Below, in pieces: positions 35,326 to 45,801 of a stretch of DNA of 64,000 bases (the first letter of the stretch is position 1; each line of letters opens with the position of its first letter). The notes under the pieces are model-generated. The model searched no databases. It was not told the DNA's origin and worked only from the letters and a program-made list of their open reading frames with translations. The translations under genes and the position numbers were made by a program. Source of the stretch: JACRLW01 sp050181465 (GTDB lineage: Bacteria > Planctomycetota > UBA1135 > UBA2386); the NCBI GenBank assembly GCA_050181465.1, contig JBFXDD010000010.1:65412-129411 (forward strand). Direction: 5' to 3'.

Positions 35326-36468
35326 TCAGCGCTGGAAGATCGGCAGGTACTGGTAGGGGATCTGCAGGATCAGGGTCGCGACCGCGGTCGAGAACACGTC
35401 GCCCGGACCGGTGGCGCACTGCCACGATCCGTTCGCCTGCTGGCGTCGGAGCAGCAGGTCGCGCGTCGTCCGGAAGTAGTTTTTGAAACGGTCACCGCCG
35501 GCCGTGTAGTAGGCCTGCATCGCGTAGTAGTGGCCGTAGTAGAAGAAGTAGTGCCCGAAGTAGTACCGATTGAAGTCGGGCATCTGTGAGTCGAGATACT
35601 CGAAGGCTTCATCGATGATCGGGTCGTCGTAGATGCCGGCGGCGTGCAGCGTCGTGACGCCCGCTGCCGTCAGCGGGAATGTCGCACGGCTGTGGCCACG
35701 AAGCTGATACGTGAATGCGCCACCGTCGTTGTAGGGCGACATTCCGCCGCCGCGACGACGCGAGGTGCGTTGCGGTTGCGCGCTCTTGCGCACGTAGCGC
35801 TCGGCTTCGCGAATCGTGCGTGCCGGTACCGCGATGCCGACGTTGCGCGCGGAGCGCAGTGCGAGCACCTGACACACCGTGATCGACATATCGGACTCGC
35901 GAGCGAAGGGCTTGTAGCGCCAGCCGCCTTCCCGGTTCTGCGAGTCGACGATGATGTTGACACTGGCCTGCAAGGCTCGGCGGACGTCTGCGCGGCGAGT
36001 CATCCCGTAGACCTCGGCGAGGAACAGGGTCGCGAAGGCATGGCTGTACATGCGCGAACCGTGGTCCGTGATGTAGCCGTTCTGTTGCTCGCAGGAGAGG
36101 ACGTAATCGATGCCGCGCTCGAGCACCTCGCCGTACTCGCCGCGGCCCGGCAGGTGCCCGCCCGCGAGAAATGCGATCAGTGCCAGGGCGGTGACCCCGA
36201 CGTGCGGCGCGTCTTCGGCCATGACGCTGTAGTCAGTGTTGAGCTTGAACCCGATGTCCTGCGTCCAGCAGCCGTCGGCGCGCTGGCGTTCCGCGAGGTA
36301 GCGCAGTCCCCGGTCGACCGATTGACGCACCTCCGGAGTCACCCAGTCCTCGGTCGCGAGCTCCGTGCGCACCGGCGGAGTCTGCGCCCGCAGACTCGAG
36401 GCCGAGCTGCTGCCGAGTGCGATTGCGGTGACGAGTCCGAAGACCAGTTGGTCGAGGGGTCGATTCAT
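35326..36468 (-). CDS. secreted squalene-cyclase/prenyltransferase-repeat protein
   Basis: 380 residues. Signal peptide ends L-R-A before Q29. The mature part is an alpha/alpha barrel type with QxxxGxW-like repeats: R-Q-R-A-D-G-C-W, E-Q-Q-N-G-Y, Q-N-R-E-G-G-W and Q-Q-A-N-G-S-W. It has no DxDD-type cyclase motif, so terpenoid cyclisation is unlikely; related planctomycete proteins have no known role. The Tyr-rich stretch around R-Y-Y-F-G-H-Y-F-F-Y-Y (about 300-320) is unusual. It lies inside the MoxR operon, 16 bases after the propeller gene. Confidence 0.72.
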   Translation of the reverse strand: MNRPLDQLVFGLVTAIALGSSSASSLRAQTPPVRTELATEDWVTPEVRQSVDRGLRYLAERQRADGCWTQDIGFKLNTDYSVMAEDAPHVGVTALALIAFLAGGHLPGRGEYGEVLERGIDYVLSCEQQNGYITDHGSRMYSHAFATLFLAEVYGMTRRADVRRALQASVNIIVDSQNREGGWRYKPFARESDMSITVCQVLALRSARNVGIAVPARTIREAERYVRKSAQPQRTSRRRGGGMSPYNDGGAFTYQLRGHSRATFPLTAAGVTTLHAAGIYDDPIIDEAFEYLDSQMPDFNRYYFGHYFFYYGHYYAMQAYYTAGGDRFKNYFRTTRDLLLRRQQANGSWQCATGPGDVFSTAVATLILQIPYQYLPIFQR

Positions 36469-36484
36469 GATGCGAAGTTCGAAC

Positions 36485-39400
36485 TCACGGCGGGTTGCCG
36501 AGCACGACGATCCGGTCGAGGGTCTGCAACACCACGTGTCGTTCGTGAGCGAAGACCTTCAGCGGTCGGTGAATGCGTAGTGTAAGCGCCGGCTCGTTGT
36601 TCGGCAGTGCTGAGCGCCGTGAGGTCAGATTCAGGACTTGGATCGAGGGCTGCGTCTGTCCGCGTGGCATCGACGGCAACAGCAGGAAGTCGTCGCCGAC
36701 GATCGGTTGCCGGAACACGAAGTCCACCCGACTCAGGTCGAGTTGGAATCGCGGCCGGGACGGATCGAGCGCGATGCACAACAGTCGCGGTGCGCCGTCC
36801 TTGTCGGTCAACACGACCGGGTCGGGAACCTGTTCACCGCCGAGCCCATCGGGCCAACCGGGCGCGCTGGCGAGTGCCGCGAGGTCGAACGTGGCCCGCG
36901 CATCACCGCGGTCGCCGAGGATCGACAGGCGGCCGACCAGTGCGCTTCGCTCGAAGATCACGACGAGACCGTCTCGTGTGCCGATGCGATCGAGGAGACA
37001 GCCGGGCAGGCCGGTCCAGCGCCAGGTCACGCGACCACTCTTGCGCTCGACGGCGACGATTCGCGAACTCTCGTCGACCTGGTTGGTGTCGAGCGGCAAG
37101 TAGATTCGCTCGGCGTCGGCGAACAAGCGACTGCGCACGCCTTCGAGGCGGTGCAGCGAGTTTGCGTCGACGTCGAGCGCGGCCAACGCTTCGCGGGCGA
37201 GCGGGGTCCGTGATCCCTCGACGAGAGTCAGCGGGTCGAAATTGCGAATGGCGAGCGCGGCCGGATCCGTGGTGTCGAGGAACCAGATCTGACCGGCACT
37301 GAGGACCGGCAGCGTGACGTGGGCGAGCCGACCGATCGGAAGCGCGCCGAGGACCGTGCCCGTCGCCGGCTCGAACACCCGGAGTTCCGCGTCGTCGGCC
37401 AACGACCCGGCGATCTGCGACTGCACGAGCACCGTGCCGGCCTCCACGCCGAGGATGCTCACCGATCGATTCTTGCCCGCGCTCCACTGCCAGAGCACCT
37501 CTCCACGCAAGTGATCGAAGGCGAGGATGCGCCTCCCATCGTTCGCAACGAGCGTCGTCCCGAACTGATGCACGGCACCGACCAAAGTCGTCTCGTCGGA
37601 GCTGCCGAGCAGGGACAGGCTGAACAGGTGGTCGTCGGCGTTCTTCGGCGGCGGCTCGGTCCGGTAGCCGCGCAACTCCGTGCCGTTGACGTTCACCAGC
37701 AAGGGCATGGGCGCGATCGGGAAACCGGCTGCACGCACCACCGGGACGAAGGTCAGCACCGCCTGTTCGTTGGGTGCTTCGATGACGGCGATCGGTGCCG
37801 CCGGCAGGTCCAGGGCCGGCGCTGCCGCGGGTCGGGTCTTCAGAAGCTGTTCGAAGCCCGACTTCAGATGCTCGACTCGGGTCGGATCGTCGGATGCCGC
37901 GTCGATGGCGCGTGTGACCAGTCCGCGTGCGAGCGCCGAGTTGCCGCGCGCGATCGCGACTCTCGCGAGCGCCTCGCTCTCGAGTTGCGGCAACACCGTC
38001 GTGGATCTTGCGTCGACGAACGTGCGAGCGACGCGCGCGAGGTCACCCGCCCGAACTGCGCCGTCGAGGAGCCGCAAACGCGCCGACGTCGCGCTCTTGG
38101 TCAGCGGGAAGTCGAAGAGCACGCGCTCGAGTCGATCCGGGTCTTCGCCGGCTGCGGCGAGCGCGATCTCGGCGTCGGCTTCGAATGACGCGAGCGCGAC
38201 TTTGCCGTGCTCTCGGATCAAGTCTTCGAGCGCGGTGAGGACGTGATCGCGCACCGTGCGCTCGCCCACACTCTCCGTCGCTCGTGTCGCCAACAGCGCC
38301 CGCGCCGTCGACAGTCGGGACGTTGGGTCCCGCTCGCGCGCGAGGCGTGCGATCTGCACGGCCGTGCCGACGCGCGCGGCTCCGAACTCGCGGAACACGA
38401 AGGTCTCGTCCGGCCAGCGCGCCGCCATCGTCTCCCACTCCGCCGCCAGTTCATTCGGCGACGCGGCGACGCGATCGAGAATCTCCTGCTGCGCGCTGAG
38501 CCAGCCGCTGGCATCGATCGCGACGTCACGCGCGCTTCGCAGCTTGGCCAGCGCCGTCTGCGGTTCCCGTTCAGCCAGCGCGCGGTCGAATGCGAGTTCG
38601 AAGGCGCCGCGAGCGAGTTCTTGCCAAACTCGGGAGCCCTGGCCGAGGCCATGGCGCTCCGCAGCGGCCAAGCCCTGGCGGAATCGTCGCTCCGCGAGTT
38701 CGGCGGCGGGGGACGCCAGGTCCGCGCCTACCAGGGCTCGTTCCAAACGGGCGAGCCGCAAGAGCGCCGCGGGATCGTTAGGACGTCGCTCGACGCGTTG
38801 CCGTGCACCACGGACCAAGCCGGCGGGATCGCTGCGGACGCGCAGACCCCGATCCGAGACCGTCGCGAGCAATCCGTCGACCAACAGCAGATTGCCGCGA
38901 CCGATCGGTTCGAGTTCCGCCATCCGCGGGTCACGGTTACCGCGGACATCCAAGATGCGGACGGCGCCGTCCGAGCCGAGGAACCAGATGTGGTCGCCGG
39001 CAATCGCACCGCGCGGGATCGAAGTGGTGCGCGAATGGGCCTCGCCGAGTCCGACGTCCGAGACGATCCGGCGAACCTCGGGACGCCCGCTGCGCTCGCT
39101 GCCCTGTGCGCGAATGGCCGCGATTCCCGAGCCGGCGACGATGAACTCACGATCGATCGCACCGAGCAGCCAGCGAATGGACACGCCGTCGGCGATCGCA
39201 AAGCCAGCCTTCCAAAGGATGCGCCCGGTCGCGACTTCGATACCGAGCATCTCGTCGGAGTCGATCGGCGTGGTGGCGAGCACGCCGTCGGCGAAGACCA
39301 ACGGATTGTTCGCGAAGTACACCGGCCGTCGCGGCTGGTTCTGCAGTTGCGGCGGCGGGAGCGGGATCGACTCGTATCCGCTGATCCAACGCAACTCGCC

Positions 39401-40876
39401 GCTCTCGGCATCGACGGCGAAGACGACACCCAGGTTGGTCGTGCCGTAGAGCACACCGTCGAAGAGCGCGATGGGGCCGGCGGCAAACTCCTGCTGAGAG
39501 TTGCCGAACATGTTGACTTCCTGCTGACTGGTGCAGATCAGTCGCTTGAACCGCACCTCGCCGCTCTGGAGGTCGTAGGCCGCGATCGAACATGCGATCG
39601 CTCCCGTCGGGTCGTGCATCATGCAGTAGACGGTGTCCCCGCTGATGAGCGGCGCGCCGCAGGCATCGTGGCCTGCGAAACGCTCCGACAGCGGACCGCT
39701 CCGCGTGTCCCAGTGCGACCAAACCAACTTGCCGGTCGCGCGGTCGAACGCGAACAGTCGCCGCGACGGGATCCGCTGCACGATGGTCATCGCCTGTTGG
39801 TACTGGCGAGTCTGGTCGGCACCGGCGATGTCGTTGGGCACTTGCAGCGCGGCGACGACCAGTCCGCTGCCGACGGCTGGCGCGAGGATCACGTCGGGGT
39901 TGATGCCGTCACGGAACTCATCGACCTCGCGACTGTCGACCATCGGTCCCGGCGCGACCCAGGCGACGCCGCGCGCGAGTGGATCGATCGCATGCAACGA
40001 GTGACCGTCCACCAGGTACAGCGCCGCGAGATCGCCGACCGCATGCATCGCGTACGGGTTGTAGACGTCGAACCCGTCGGCTCGCACCGGGAAGGTCCAT
40101 GCGTCCGCGCCCTGGCCGAGCGGCTCGTCCATCCGGCGGGCACCGTCGAGCCCGCCGCCGTAGGCGGGCCACCCGCAGTCGTCGGCGAGATTCAGCGCGG
40201 TCCCGACGGCCTCGGCCAGAGGTTCCGCCGGATCGAGTGTGCCGAACTGACCGCGGACCAAGAACGCGGCGGCCTGGCGCCGTCCCTCGAGCCCGGCCCG
40301 CTCGGGGTGTCGCGCCGGCATCGCGTCGTCGGCGGCGCGGAAATGAATCGAAGCTCGCAGCGCGTCGCCGCGTTCCAGCGCGAGGTCACCCAACCGGAGT
40401 CGTGCGCTGAGGCCTCGCTCGACGGTGGGGAACTGAGTCGCGATCCAGAGCAGATCGGCTTCCCCGAGGGAGTCGATCGGCACGCTCGCGAGTGTGCCCA
40501 TCTCGCGAGTCGCCAGCCGCTCGCAGATCACCCGGTCTTCCGGACCGAGTAGGACGAGTGTGCGACGCGTGCGGGCTCGCATCCCTTCCCAGCGGTCGAC
40601 GCCCTCACCAAGGGTCGTCACACCGAAGCTCGCTTCCCGATACAACCGCAGGAGTCGCTCCACCCCGGCCTCGCGACGGCCGGCCTGCAGGTCCTCGTTG
40701 GCGATCCGCAGCTCGGCGATGTCGTCCTGCGAGCGTGGCAGGCTGTATTGCCCGCCGGTCGCGCCGTCGTCGTCCTGGGCACGGACGTGCGACAGACAGA
40801 TCAGGGAACAGACGGTGGCGAGCGCGGCTCGCGATCCGGTGGAGTGCAGCGGTTTCGTCAGGATCGACCGTCTCAT
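36485..40876 (-). CDS. giant secreted PQQ-type beta-propeller protein with helical middle
   Basis: 1463 residues from ATG 40876, chosen because GGAG lies 6 bases upstream and it opens a signal peptide ending V-R-A before Q34; an ATG two codons earlier has no spacing. After a helical, TPR-like N-terminal part come PQQ-like propeller blades (G-K-L-V-W-S-H, S-G-E-L-R-W-I, T-G-R-I-L-W-K, about 380-700), then a long helical region (about 720-1080), then a second set of blades (R-G-E-V-L-W-Q-W, S-G-R-V-T-W-R-W, about 1150-1463). BamB-like repeats usually mediate protein contacts in the envelope. It is the largest gene of the MoxR operon. No enzyme motif is seen. Confidence 0.75.
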   Translation of the reverse strand: MRRSILTKPLHSTGSRAALATVCSLICLSHVRAQDDDGATGGQYSLPRSQDDIAELRIANEDLQAGRREAGVERLLRLYREASFGVTTLGEGVDRWEGMRARTRRTLVLLGPEDRVICERLATREMGTLASVPIDSLGEADLLWIATQFPTVERGLSARLRLGDLALERGDALRASIHFRAADDAMPARHPERAGLEGRRQAAAFLVRGQFGTLDPAEPLAEAVGTALNLADDCGWPAYGGGLDGARRMDEPLGQGADAWTFPVRADGFDVYNPYAMHAVGDLAALYLVDGHSLHAIDPLARGVAWVAPGPMVDSREVDEFRDGINPDVILAPAVGSGLVVAALQVPNDIAGADQTRQYQQAMTIVQRIPSRRLFAFDRATGKLVWSHWDTRSGPLSERFAGHDACGAPLISGDTVYCMMHDPTGAIACSIAAYDLQSGEVRFKRLICTSQQEVNMFGNSQQEFAAGPIALFDGVLYGTTNLGVVFAVDAESGELRWISGYESIPLPPPQLQNQPRRPVYFANNPLVFADGVLATTPIDSDEMLGIEVATGRILWKAGFAIADGVSIRWLLGAIDREFIVAGSGIAAIRAQGSERSGRPEVRRIVSDVGLGEAHSRTTSIPRGAIAGDHIWFLGSDGAVRILDVRGNRDPRMAELEPIGRGNLLLVDGLLATVSDRGLRVRSDPAGLVRGARQRVERRPNDPAALLRLARLERALVGADLASPAAELAERRFRQGLAAAERHGLGQGSRVWQELARGAFELAFDRALAEREPQTALAKLRSARDVAIDASGWLSAQQEILDRVAASPNELAAEWETMAARWPDETFVFREFGAARVGTAVQIARLARERDPTSRLSTARALLATRATESVGERTVRDHVLTALEDLIREHGKVALASFEADAEIALAAAGEDPDRLERVLFDFPLTKSATSARLRLLDGAVRAGDLARVARTFVDARSTTVLPQLESEALARVAIARGNSALARGLVTRAIDAASDDPTRVEHLKSGFEQLLKTRPAAAPALDLPAAPIAVIEAPNEQAVLTFVPVVRAAGFPIAPMPLLVNVNGTELRGYRTEPPPKNADDHLFSLSLLGSSDETTLVGAVHQFGTTLVANDGRRILAFDHLRGEVLWQWSAGKNRSVSILGVEAGTVLVQSQIAGSLADDAELRVFEPATGTVLGALPIGRLAHVTLPVLSAGQIWFLDTTDPAALAIRNFDPLTLVEGSRTPLAREALAALDVDANSLHRLEGVRSRLFADAERIYLPLDTNQVDESSRIVAVERKSGRVTWRWTGLPGCLLDRIGTRDGLVVIFERSALVGRLSILGDRGDARATFDLAALASAPGWPDGLGGEQVPDPVVLTDKDGAPRLLCIALDPSRPRFQLDLSRVDFVFRQPIVGDDFLLLPSMPRGQTQPSIQVLNLTSRRSALPNNEPALTLRIHRPLKVFAHERHVVLQTLDRIVVLGNPP

Positions 40877-41039
40877 CGACATCTCCGTAGCTCGGCCATG
40901 GGCCGCCACCTACCAAAGGCCGCAACATTCTCGTGACCTCCCGGCCGGCCCTCGACGGCGGCTCGCCGCCAGACGGCCCGGCCAGCTTCGGGTCGCGACA
41001 GGCCGGTTTCCGGCCTCAGGCGGCGTGCGGTGAGCGAAT

Positions 41040-43436
41040 TCACACCAGTCGCCAACGCTTGCGGAGCAGCCATTCGGCCCCCAACAGCGTGAGGAGGACG
41101 AGAATGCTCCAGGTCGAGTCCCACAGCGGTCGCGTGGAGCGATCGACCTCGGTGGAGACCGGACGGCGCTGGGTCAACTCCGCGGCGAGGCCCTGGACCT
41201 CGGCGAGCGTCACATAGCGGCCGCCTTTCGATTGTTTCGCGATCGACTCGAGCGCGGCGCGATCCTGGCTGGACTCGGCGAGTTCGCGATCGGGGATCTT
41301 CACGAGGACGTCCTTTCGCGCCAGCACCTTGCCGCCCTCGCGGTCGCCGTCGAGAACCAAGAAGGCGTAGGCCCCGGGCTGTTCCAGGCCGAAGCGGGCC
41401 TCGTAGGTACCCGGTTCGAGCGCCGTCGGGCGCAGCAGTCGTCGCTCCAATCCACCCTGCTCTCGGCGAAGGAAGATCGGCAACTGTTCGGTCAAGAGCG
41501 GTTGCATCTCGTCGTCGTGAGCGATCACGCTGACGGCAACCTGCCCGCCGATGTCCACCGTCGTCTTGTCCACGCTCATCACGAACCGTTCGTCGCGCCG
41601 CGAGACTCGACCGGTTGCGAGGTGCCGCACGACTCCGCGCCAGAGCGGATCGTGGTACTTCTCCGCATAGGGATCGCGCATGCGCCAGGTCTCGTCGCTC
41701 GCGAGGAACAGCACGTTTCCCCGCGGAAAGGCGCTGGTCGCCGCGATCACGCGGGGTCCGTAGCGATTCTTGTCGGTCGGGTGCTGGAGCAGGACGACCG
41801 CACCAGCCTTGGCTTGTTGGATCGGGTAGTAGATCTCGAAGGGTGCAAACCCGCGTTCCCACAGGGCGCGGTTGTTCTCCGGATCGCGGAGCAGCCGCAG
41901 CATCGGGTGCGGTTGTGTCGGGTTCTCGAGGGCGGGGCGGAACGATGCGATCACCGGAGCTGCGTCCGCAGTCTCTTCGAGAACCACCGGCAACAGATCG
42001 ATGAGCGGAGTCCCGCGATAGCGTTCGGGCATCGCGCGTTCTCCCCAGAGAAAGCCGACGCCTCCGCCGTCCTCGACCCACTCCAGCAAGAGATCGAGCC
42101 AAGCTCGCACACCTTCTTCGGTCGGTGCGAGTCGCTCCGGCGGAACGTCGCCGATGAGGATCACGTCGTACTCGCGCAGGGCGTCCCGCGTCGATGGAAT
42201 GTCGCGCAACGGCGGGAGCAGTTCGCTGTGCTCTTGCTCGAACGACCGTGTGGCATCGCAGAGGAAGCACTGGACGACTACGGCGGCATCGACACGCTTG
42301 AGTGCGTTCTTGAGGTAGCGATACTCCCAACGTGGCGCCTCCTCGATGTAGAGGACGCGGATCTTGCGGTCTTCCACGTGCAGGAAACGAACCGCTTCGT
42401 TGTCGTCGACGCTGGTCTCCTCGCGCAGAGGTGTGGCGCGGAAACGCAGCGTCCAGTCACCTTCGGCATCGAAGCGATGCAGCATGCGCACCGGCACGGG
42501 GACATGGTCTTCGCCGAGTTGCACCCGCTCGCTGGCGAGCGGGCGAGCGCCGCTGCCCTCGATGCCGCCCTCGAGAGTGACGGTCACGAACTCGCCGGCG
42601 AGATTCTCCGGGTCGAGCAGACACTCGAATGCGACTTCCTCGCCCAGGAGGGCGTCGGTCGGTCCCGGCGGACCGATCAGACGGATGTTCTTCGGGGGAC
42701 TCGGGTCACCGACGCCGACAGTGAAGATCGCCAAGTCCTCGGCGCGATAGCGGCCGGCGACGTCTAGCGGATCCGCGCCGAAGTTCGTCCGACCGTCACT
42801 GATGAGGATCACCGCATCGGCGTTCGCGGCACCGACCGCGGGCAGGTGCAGGTCGAGCGCGTCGCCCAGCGCCGTGCGTGCGCCGTTCGCCGACAGTTCG
42901 GCCAGATCACGGATGGGTGTCGGCTTGCGAACGACCTGGAACAGCCGTGTGTCGAAGGTCTTGCGAAGTTCGTCCAGCGGTCCGCCCGCTCGGTCGAGCA
43001 CCTTGCGGACGAGTTCGGACCGGGTCACGCTGCCGAGATCGGTGACACCGGCGGAAGCCGTCAGCGCCGCAGCTTCTGCTGCATCGGGATAGCTGTCCTT
43101 GCGCCGCATGCTCGCGCTGTCGTCGATCAGCACGTGCATCTGCCCTTGCACCGTGGTGTAGCGCACGCGCTCGAGCGCCGGCTGCAAGAGCAGGAACGCG
43201 CAGAACGCGATCGCGAGCCCACGCAGAGTGCCGAGGATCCAACGCGCGCGCGGCTCGAGGCGATGAAGTCCGCCGTACGCCCAGTAGGCGAACAAGATCA
43301 CCCCGGGAATCACGACGAGGCCCAAGACCCACGCCGGCGGCAGCGCGAGCAGTCGGAAACTCTCCTCCGACTCGATGGCCGGCGCGACGGCGCCCACTGG
43401 ATCCTGCAGGATCATCATGCGATCGATCGCGAACAT
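41040..43436 (-). CDS. membrane protein with von Willebrand A and glutamine-amidotransferase-like domains
   Basis: 798 residues. Two N-terminal transmembrane helices (about 35-56 and 67-85), then a von Willebrand A domain with a MIDAS-type D-D-S-A-S-M and I-S-D-G-R-T-N-F, beta-sandwich segments, a Rossmann-like class I amidotransferase-fold region (Y-D-V-I-L-I-G-D-V and G-F-L-W-G-E-R) lacking an obvious catalytic Cys, and a final helix at the C terminus. Related large BatA/CatA-like proteins sit beside DUF58 and MoxR genes. ATG 43436 shares one base with the upstream stop (TGATG). It is probably the membrane partner through which the MoxR ATPase acts. Confidence 0.75.
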   Translation of the reverse strand: MFAIDRMMILQDPVGAVAPAIESEESFRLLALPPAWVLGLVVIPGVILFAYWAYGGLHRLEPRARWILGTLRGLAIAFCAFLLLQPALERVRYTTVQGQMHVLIDDSASMRRKDSYPDAAEAAALTASAGVTDLGSVTRSELVRKVLDRAGGPLDELRKTFDTRLFQVVRKPTPIRDLAELSANGARTALGDALDLHLPAVGAANADAVILISDGRTNFGADPLDVAGRYRAEDLAIFTVGVGDPSPPKNIRLIGPPGPTDALLGEEVAFECLLDPENLAGEFVTVTLEGGIEGSGARPLASERVQLGEDHVPVPVRMLHRFDAEGDWTLRFRATPLREETSVDDNEAVRFLHVEDRKIRVLYIEEAPRWEYRYLKNALKRVDAAVVVQCFLCDATRSFEQEHSELLPPLRDIPSTRDALREYDVILIGDVPPERLAPTEEGVRAWLDLLLEWVEDGGGVGFLWGERAMPERYRGTPLIDLLPVVLEETADAAPVIASFRPALENPTQPHPMLRLLRDPENNRALWERGFAPFEIYYPIQQAKAGAVVLLQHPTDKNRYGPRVIAATSAFPRGNVLFLASDETWRMRDPYAEKYHDPLWRGVVRHLATGRVSRRDERFVMSVDKTTVDIGGQVAVSVIAHDDEMQPLLTEQLPIFLRREQGGLERRLLRPTALEPGTYEARFGLEQPGAYAFLVLDGDREGGKVLARKDVLVKIPDRELAESSQDRAALESIAKQSKGGRYVTLAEVQGLAAELTQRRPVSTEVDRSTRPLWDSTWSILVLLTLLGAEWLLRKRWRLV

Positions 43437-45781
43437 CAGGTGCGCCTCCGCGTGATCATTCGCGCGAGCGCAGCCTCACCGAGCAGGAACGACATCGTCA
43501 GCCACAGGAACCATGAGCCGAGCTCACGAACCCCCGAATCCACCGCGGCGTTCGCCATCGCGGGCAACTCCGTGAACACGTTCTCGAAGCCGAAACGCTC
43601 GCGCATGCGCAGATGGCCGAGGTAGTCGAGTTGACCCTCGTCGACGTCGGCGCCGACGGCGAACAGTTCGCGATGTCGACTCGTGCCGTCGTCGCCGAGC
43701 TGCATCTCGAATTCGTAGAAGCCGGCGTGCTCCGTTCGACCGAAGGCGGGGAGTGCGTAGCGACCGCCGGCGAGCGGCCGCGCATCTTCTCCCAAGGGTT
43801 GTTTCGCACCGCCCGCGCGGTCTGCCACGATGATCGTGAGATCACGCGGCACACCGGACACCGTGGTCGACAGGGACTCGCCGACCACGACGTTGCGTCG
43901 TTCACTGCCCGGCGCCGTCAGCCATTCTGCCATCGGCCACAGCAGGAGGAACGGCAGCCCGGCGACGGGGCTGTCGAAGCGATTCCAGCGCTCCGGAATG
44001 CGGGCGATCGGGCTCGTCAGGAACAGCGCTCGACCGCCGCCGAACTGCGATGCGACCAGCCAGGGTGATCGGGCGGCGTCGCGAAGTTCGACCAGTACTT
44101 CCCCTCGCGGTGAGGTCGCCGACTCATCGGGTGGAGTGTCGGGCTGCGGCGGTTCGGCTTGCCCGGTCATCGCCGGGACGAGTTCCGAGCCGAGATAGCG
44201 CCAGACCGGCACGAGCTCGAGGAGTTGCAAGTACGCGTCGTCGAGGAACTCGCGCAAGATCGGGTGATCGCGGGCGGTGATCGCCGCGCGAACCCACTGG
44301 TCGCCGCCGGGGGGTAGACCGCGCGGACTCCCGAGCGTCATCGGCATCGGTCCGAGACCGCCGCGACGAAGGTGCGCGACGTAGCTGTCCGGATCGGTGT
44401 TGGCTCCGAACATGACCAGCAGGCCGGTGCCGCCGCGCACTGCGTCGGACAACACGTCGCCGGTCTGGGCATTGAGTCGATCGACGTCGGCCAGGACCAC
44501 GAGGTCGTAGTCCGCAGGCCGCACGCGGCCGGTGAGCAGTCCGACCGGCTCGACGATGGTCGGCCGGAACGGCGTCAGGTCTGCGCTACCCTCGCCGCCG
44601 GTAGGGTCCAGGATCTCGACGAGCAAGGTCGACGTTCGCAGCGCCGGATCGGTCTCGTTGCTGCCCTCGACCACGAGGGTCTCGATGCGATCGCGCACCA
44701 CGACCGCGAGTGCGCGTTCATCGTCCATCGCCAGCGCATCGCCCTCGATGCTGGCACGAACTCGGTGGGCGCCGGCCTCCTGGAAGGTGATCTCGAACTC
44801 GGCCTCGCCGTCGGCACCCGGTTCGAGGTTCACGCTCTTGCGACTGGGCTGTCCACCGTCGAGTTCGATCGTGACCTGCGCGGTCGCGCTGCGATCGCTT
44901 CGATTGCGCAGCGAGACGACGATCGGAGTGGGGACCTTCTGGATCGCGTGGATCGTCCCCAACGTCAGATTCGTGATCTGCACGTTCGACTCGCTGCCGC
45001 CGTCCGTGCCGCGCATGTCGAACAGCGTCACCTCGGCGCGCTTGCGGATCAGATCGAGCAGGTCGGCGACATTGTCGAGGAACTCGCTGCCGGGGTCGGC
45101 CGGCGGGTCTTTGGGTTCCGGTCGGCCGGTGGATGCGACGTCCTTGGTCCCGAACGCGCGGGACTGCAGGTCGGTGAAGAGATGGACGCGGATCTGCGAG
45201 TCGGTCGACTCATCGATGATCCGCGCGGCCAATCGCAGTGCTTCCGCGAGGTCCGCGCCACCGTCGACCGGGCCCGGCAGTGCCGCGAGCCTTGCCTTGC
45301 ATCGCTCCAGATCGAGATCGTCGCGAATCGGCTGCGTTGCTCGCAGCCCCTGCACGATCAGGCTCACGCGCGGCGCGGATTCTCGCGCTCGGATCCGATC
45401 CAAGAGCGCGCTCGCAACGGCGCGCGCACGTTCGAACGGCGTCGTGGCACCGACCAGCTCCATGCCCATGCTGCCGGTCGCATCCACAACGAGGATGTGA
45501 TGCGAGTCGCTGCCGCCGAGTGCGCTCGGAAGTGAGTCCGAGCGAAACAGCGGGCGTGCGATCGCGATCGCGAGAACGATCGGGATCAGGCAGCGCAGCA
45601 ACAGGAGCAGCAGGTTCTCGCGCCGCAATCGACGACGCTGCTTCTTGTAGGCAGCGAGCAGGAACTCCATCGCCGCCCAAGGTCGCCGCTTGAACCTCTG
45701 CCGATTGAGCAGATGGATGACCAGCGGCACCAGGAACAGGAGGCCGCCGAACAGGAGCGCAGGATTGAGGAAGTCGAGCAC
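43436..45781 (-). CDS. BatA-like membrane protein with degenerate von Willebrand A domain
   Basis: 781 residues. It begins M-L-D-F-L-N-P-A-L-L-F-G, typical of BatA N termini, with a transmembrane helix at about 8-26, a basic loop, and a second helix at about 58-75. The vWA domain opens with D-A-T-G-S-M-G (one residue away from the D-x-S-x-S metal site). The C-terminal half has CARDB-like and amidotransferase-like segments (V-L-A-D-V-D-R-L, G-G-R-A-L-F-L-T-S) and ends in a transmembrane helix (F-L-W-L-T-M-S-F-L-L). The lost MIDAS serine suggests a structural role. It is coupled to the next vWA gene. Confidence 0.78.
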   Translation of the reverse strand: MLDFLNPALLFGGLLFLVPLVIHLLNRQRFKRRPWAAMEFLLAAYKKQRRRLRRENLLLLLLRCLIPIVLAIAIARPLFRSDSLPSALGGSDSHHILVVDATGSMGMELVGATTPFERARAVASALLDRIRARESAPRVSLIVQGLRATQPIRDDLDLERCKARLAALPGPVDGGADLAEALRLAARIIDESTDSQIRVHLFTDLQSRAFGTKDVASTGRPEPKDPPADPGSEFLDNVADLLDLIRKRAEVTLFDMRGTDGGSESNVQITNLTLGTIHAIQKVPTPIVVSLRNRSDRSATAQVTIELDGGQPSRKSVNLEPGADGEAEFEITFQEAGAHRVRASIEGDALAMDDERALAVVVRDRIETLVVEGSNETDPALRTSTLLVEILDPTGGEGSADLTPFRPTIVEPVGLLTGRVRPADYDLVVLADVDRLNAQTGDVLSDAVRGGTGLLVMFGANTDPDSYVAHLRRGGLGPMPMTLGSPRGLPPGGDQWVRAAITARDHPILREFLDDAYLQLLELVPVWRYLGSELVPAMTGQAEPPQPDTPPDESATSPRGEVLVELRDAARSPWLVASQFGGGRALFLTSPIARIPERWNRFDSPVAGLPFLLLWPMAEWLTAPGSERRNVVVGESLSTTVSGVPRDLTIIVADRAGGAKQPLGEDARPLAGGRYALPAFGRTEHAGFYEFEMQLGDDGTSRHRELFAVGADVDEGQLDYLGHLRMRERFGFENVFTELPAMANAAVDSGVRELGSWFLWLTMSFLLGEAALARMITRRRT

Positions 45782-45801
45782 GAGTCTGGGCGCCTGTGGA
45801 C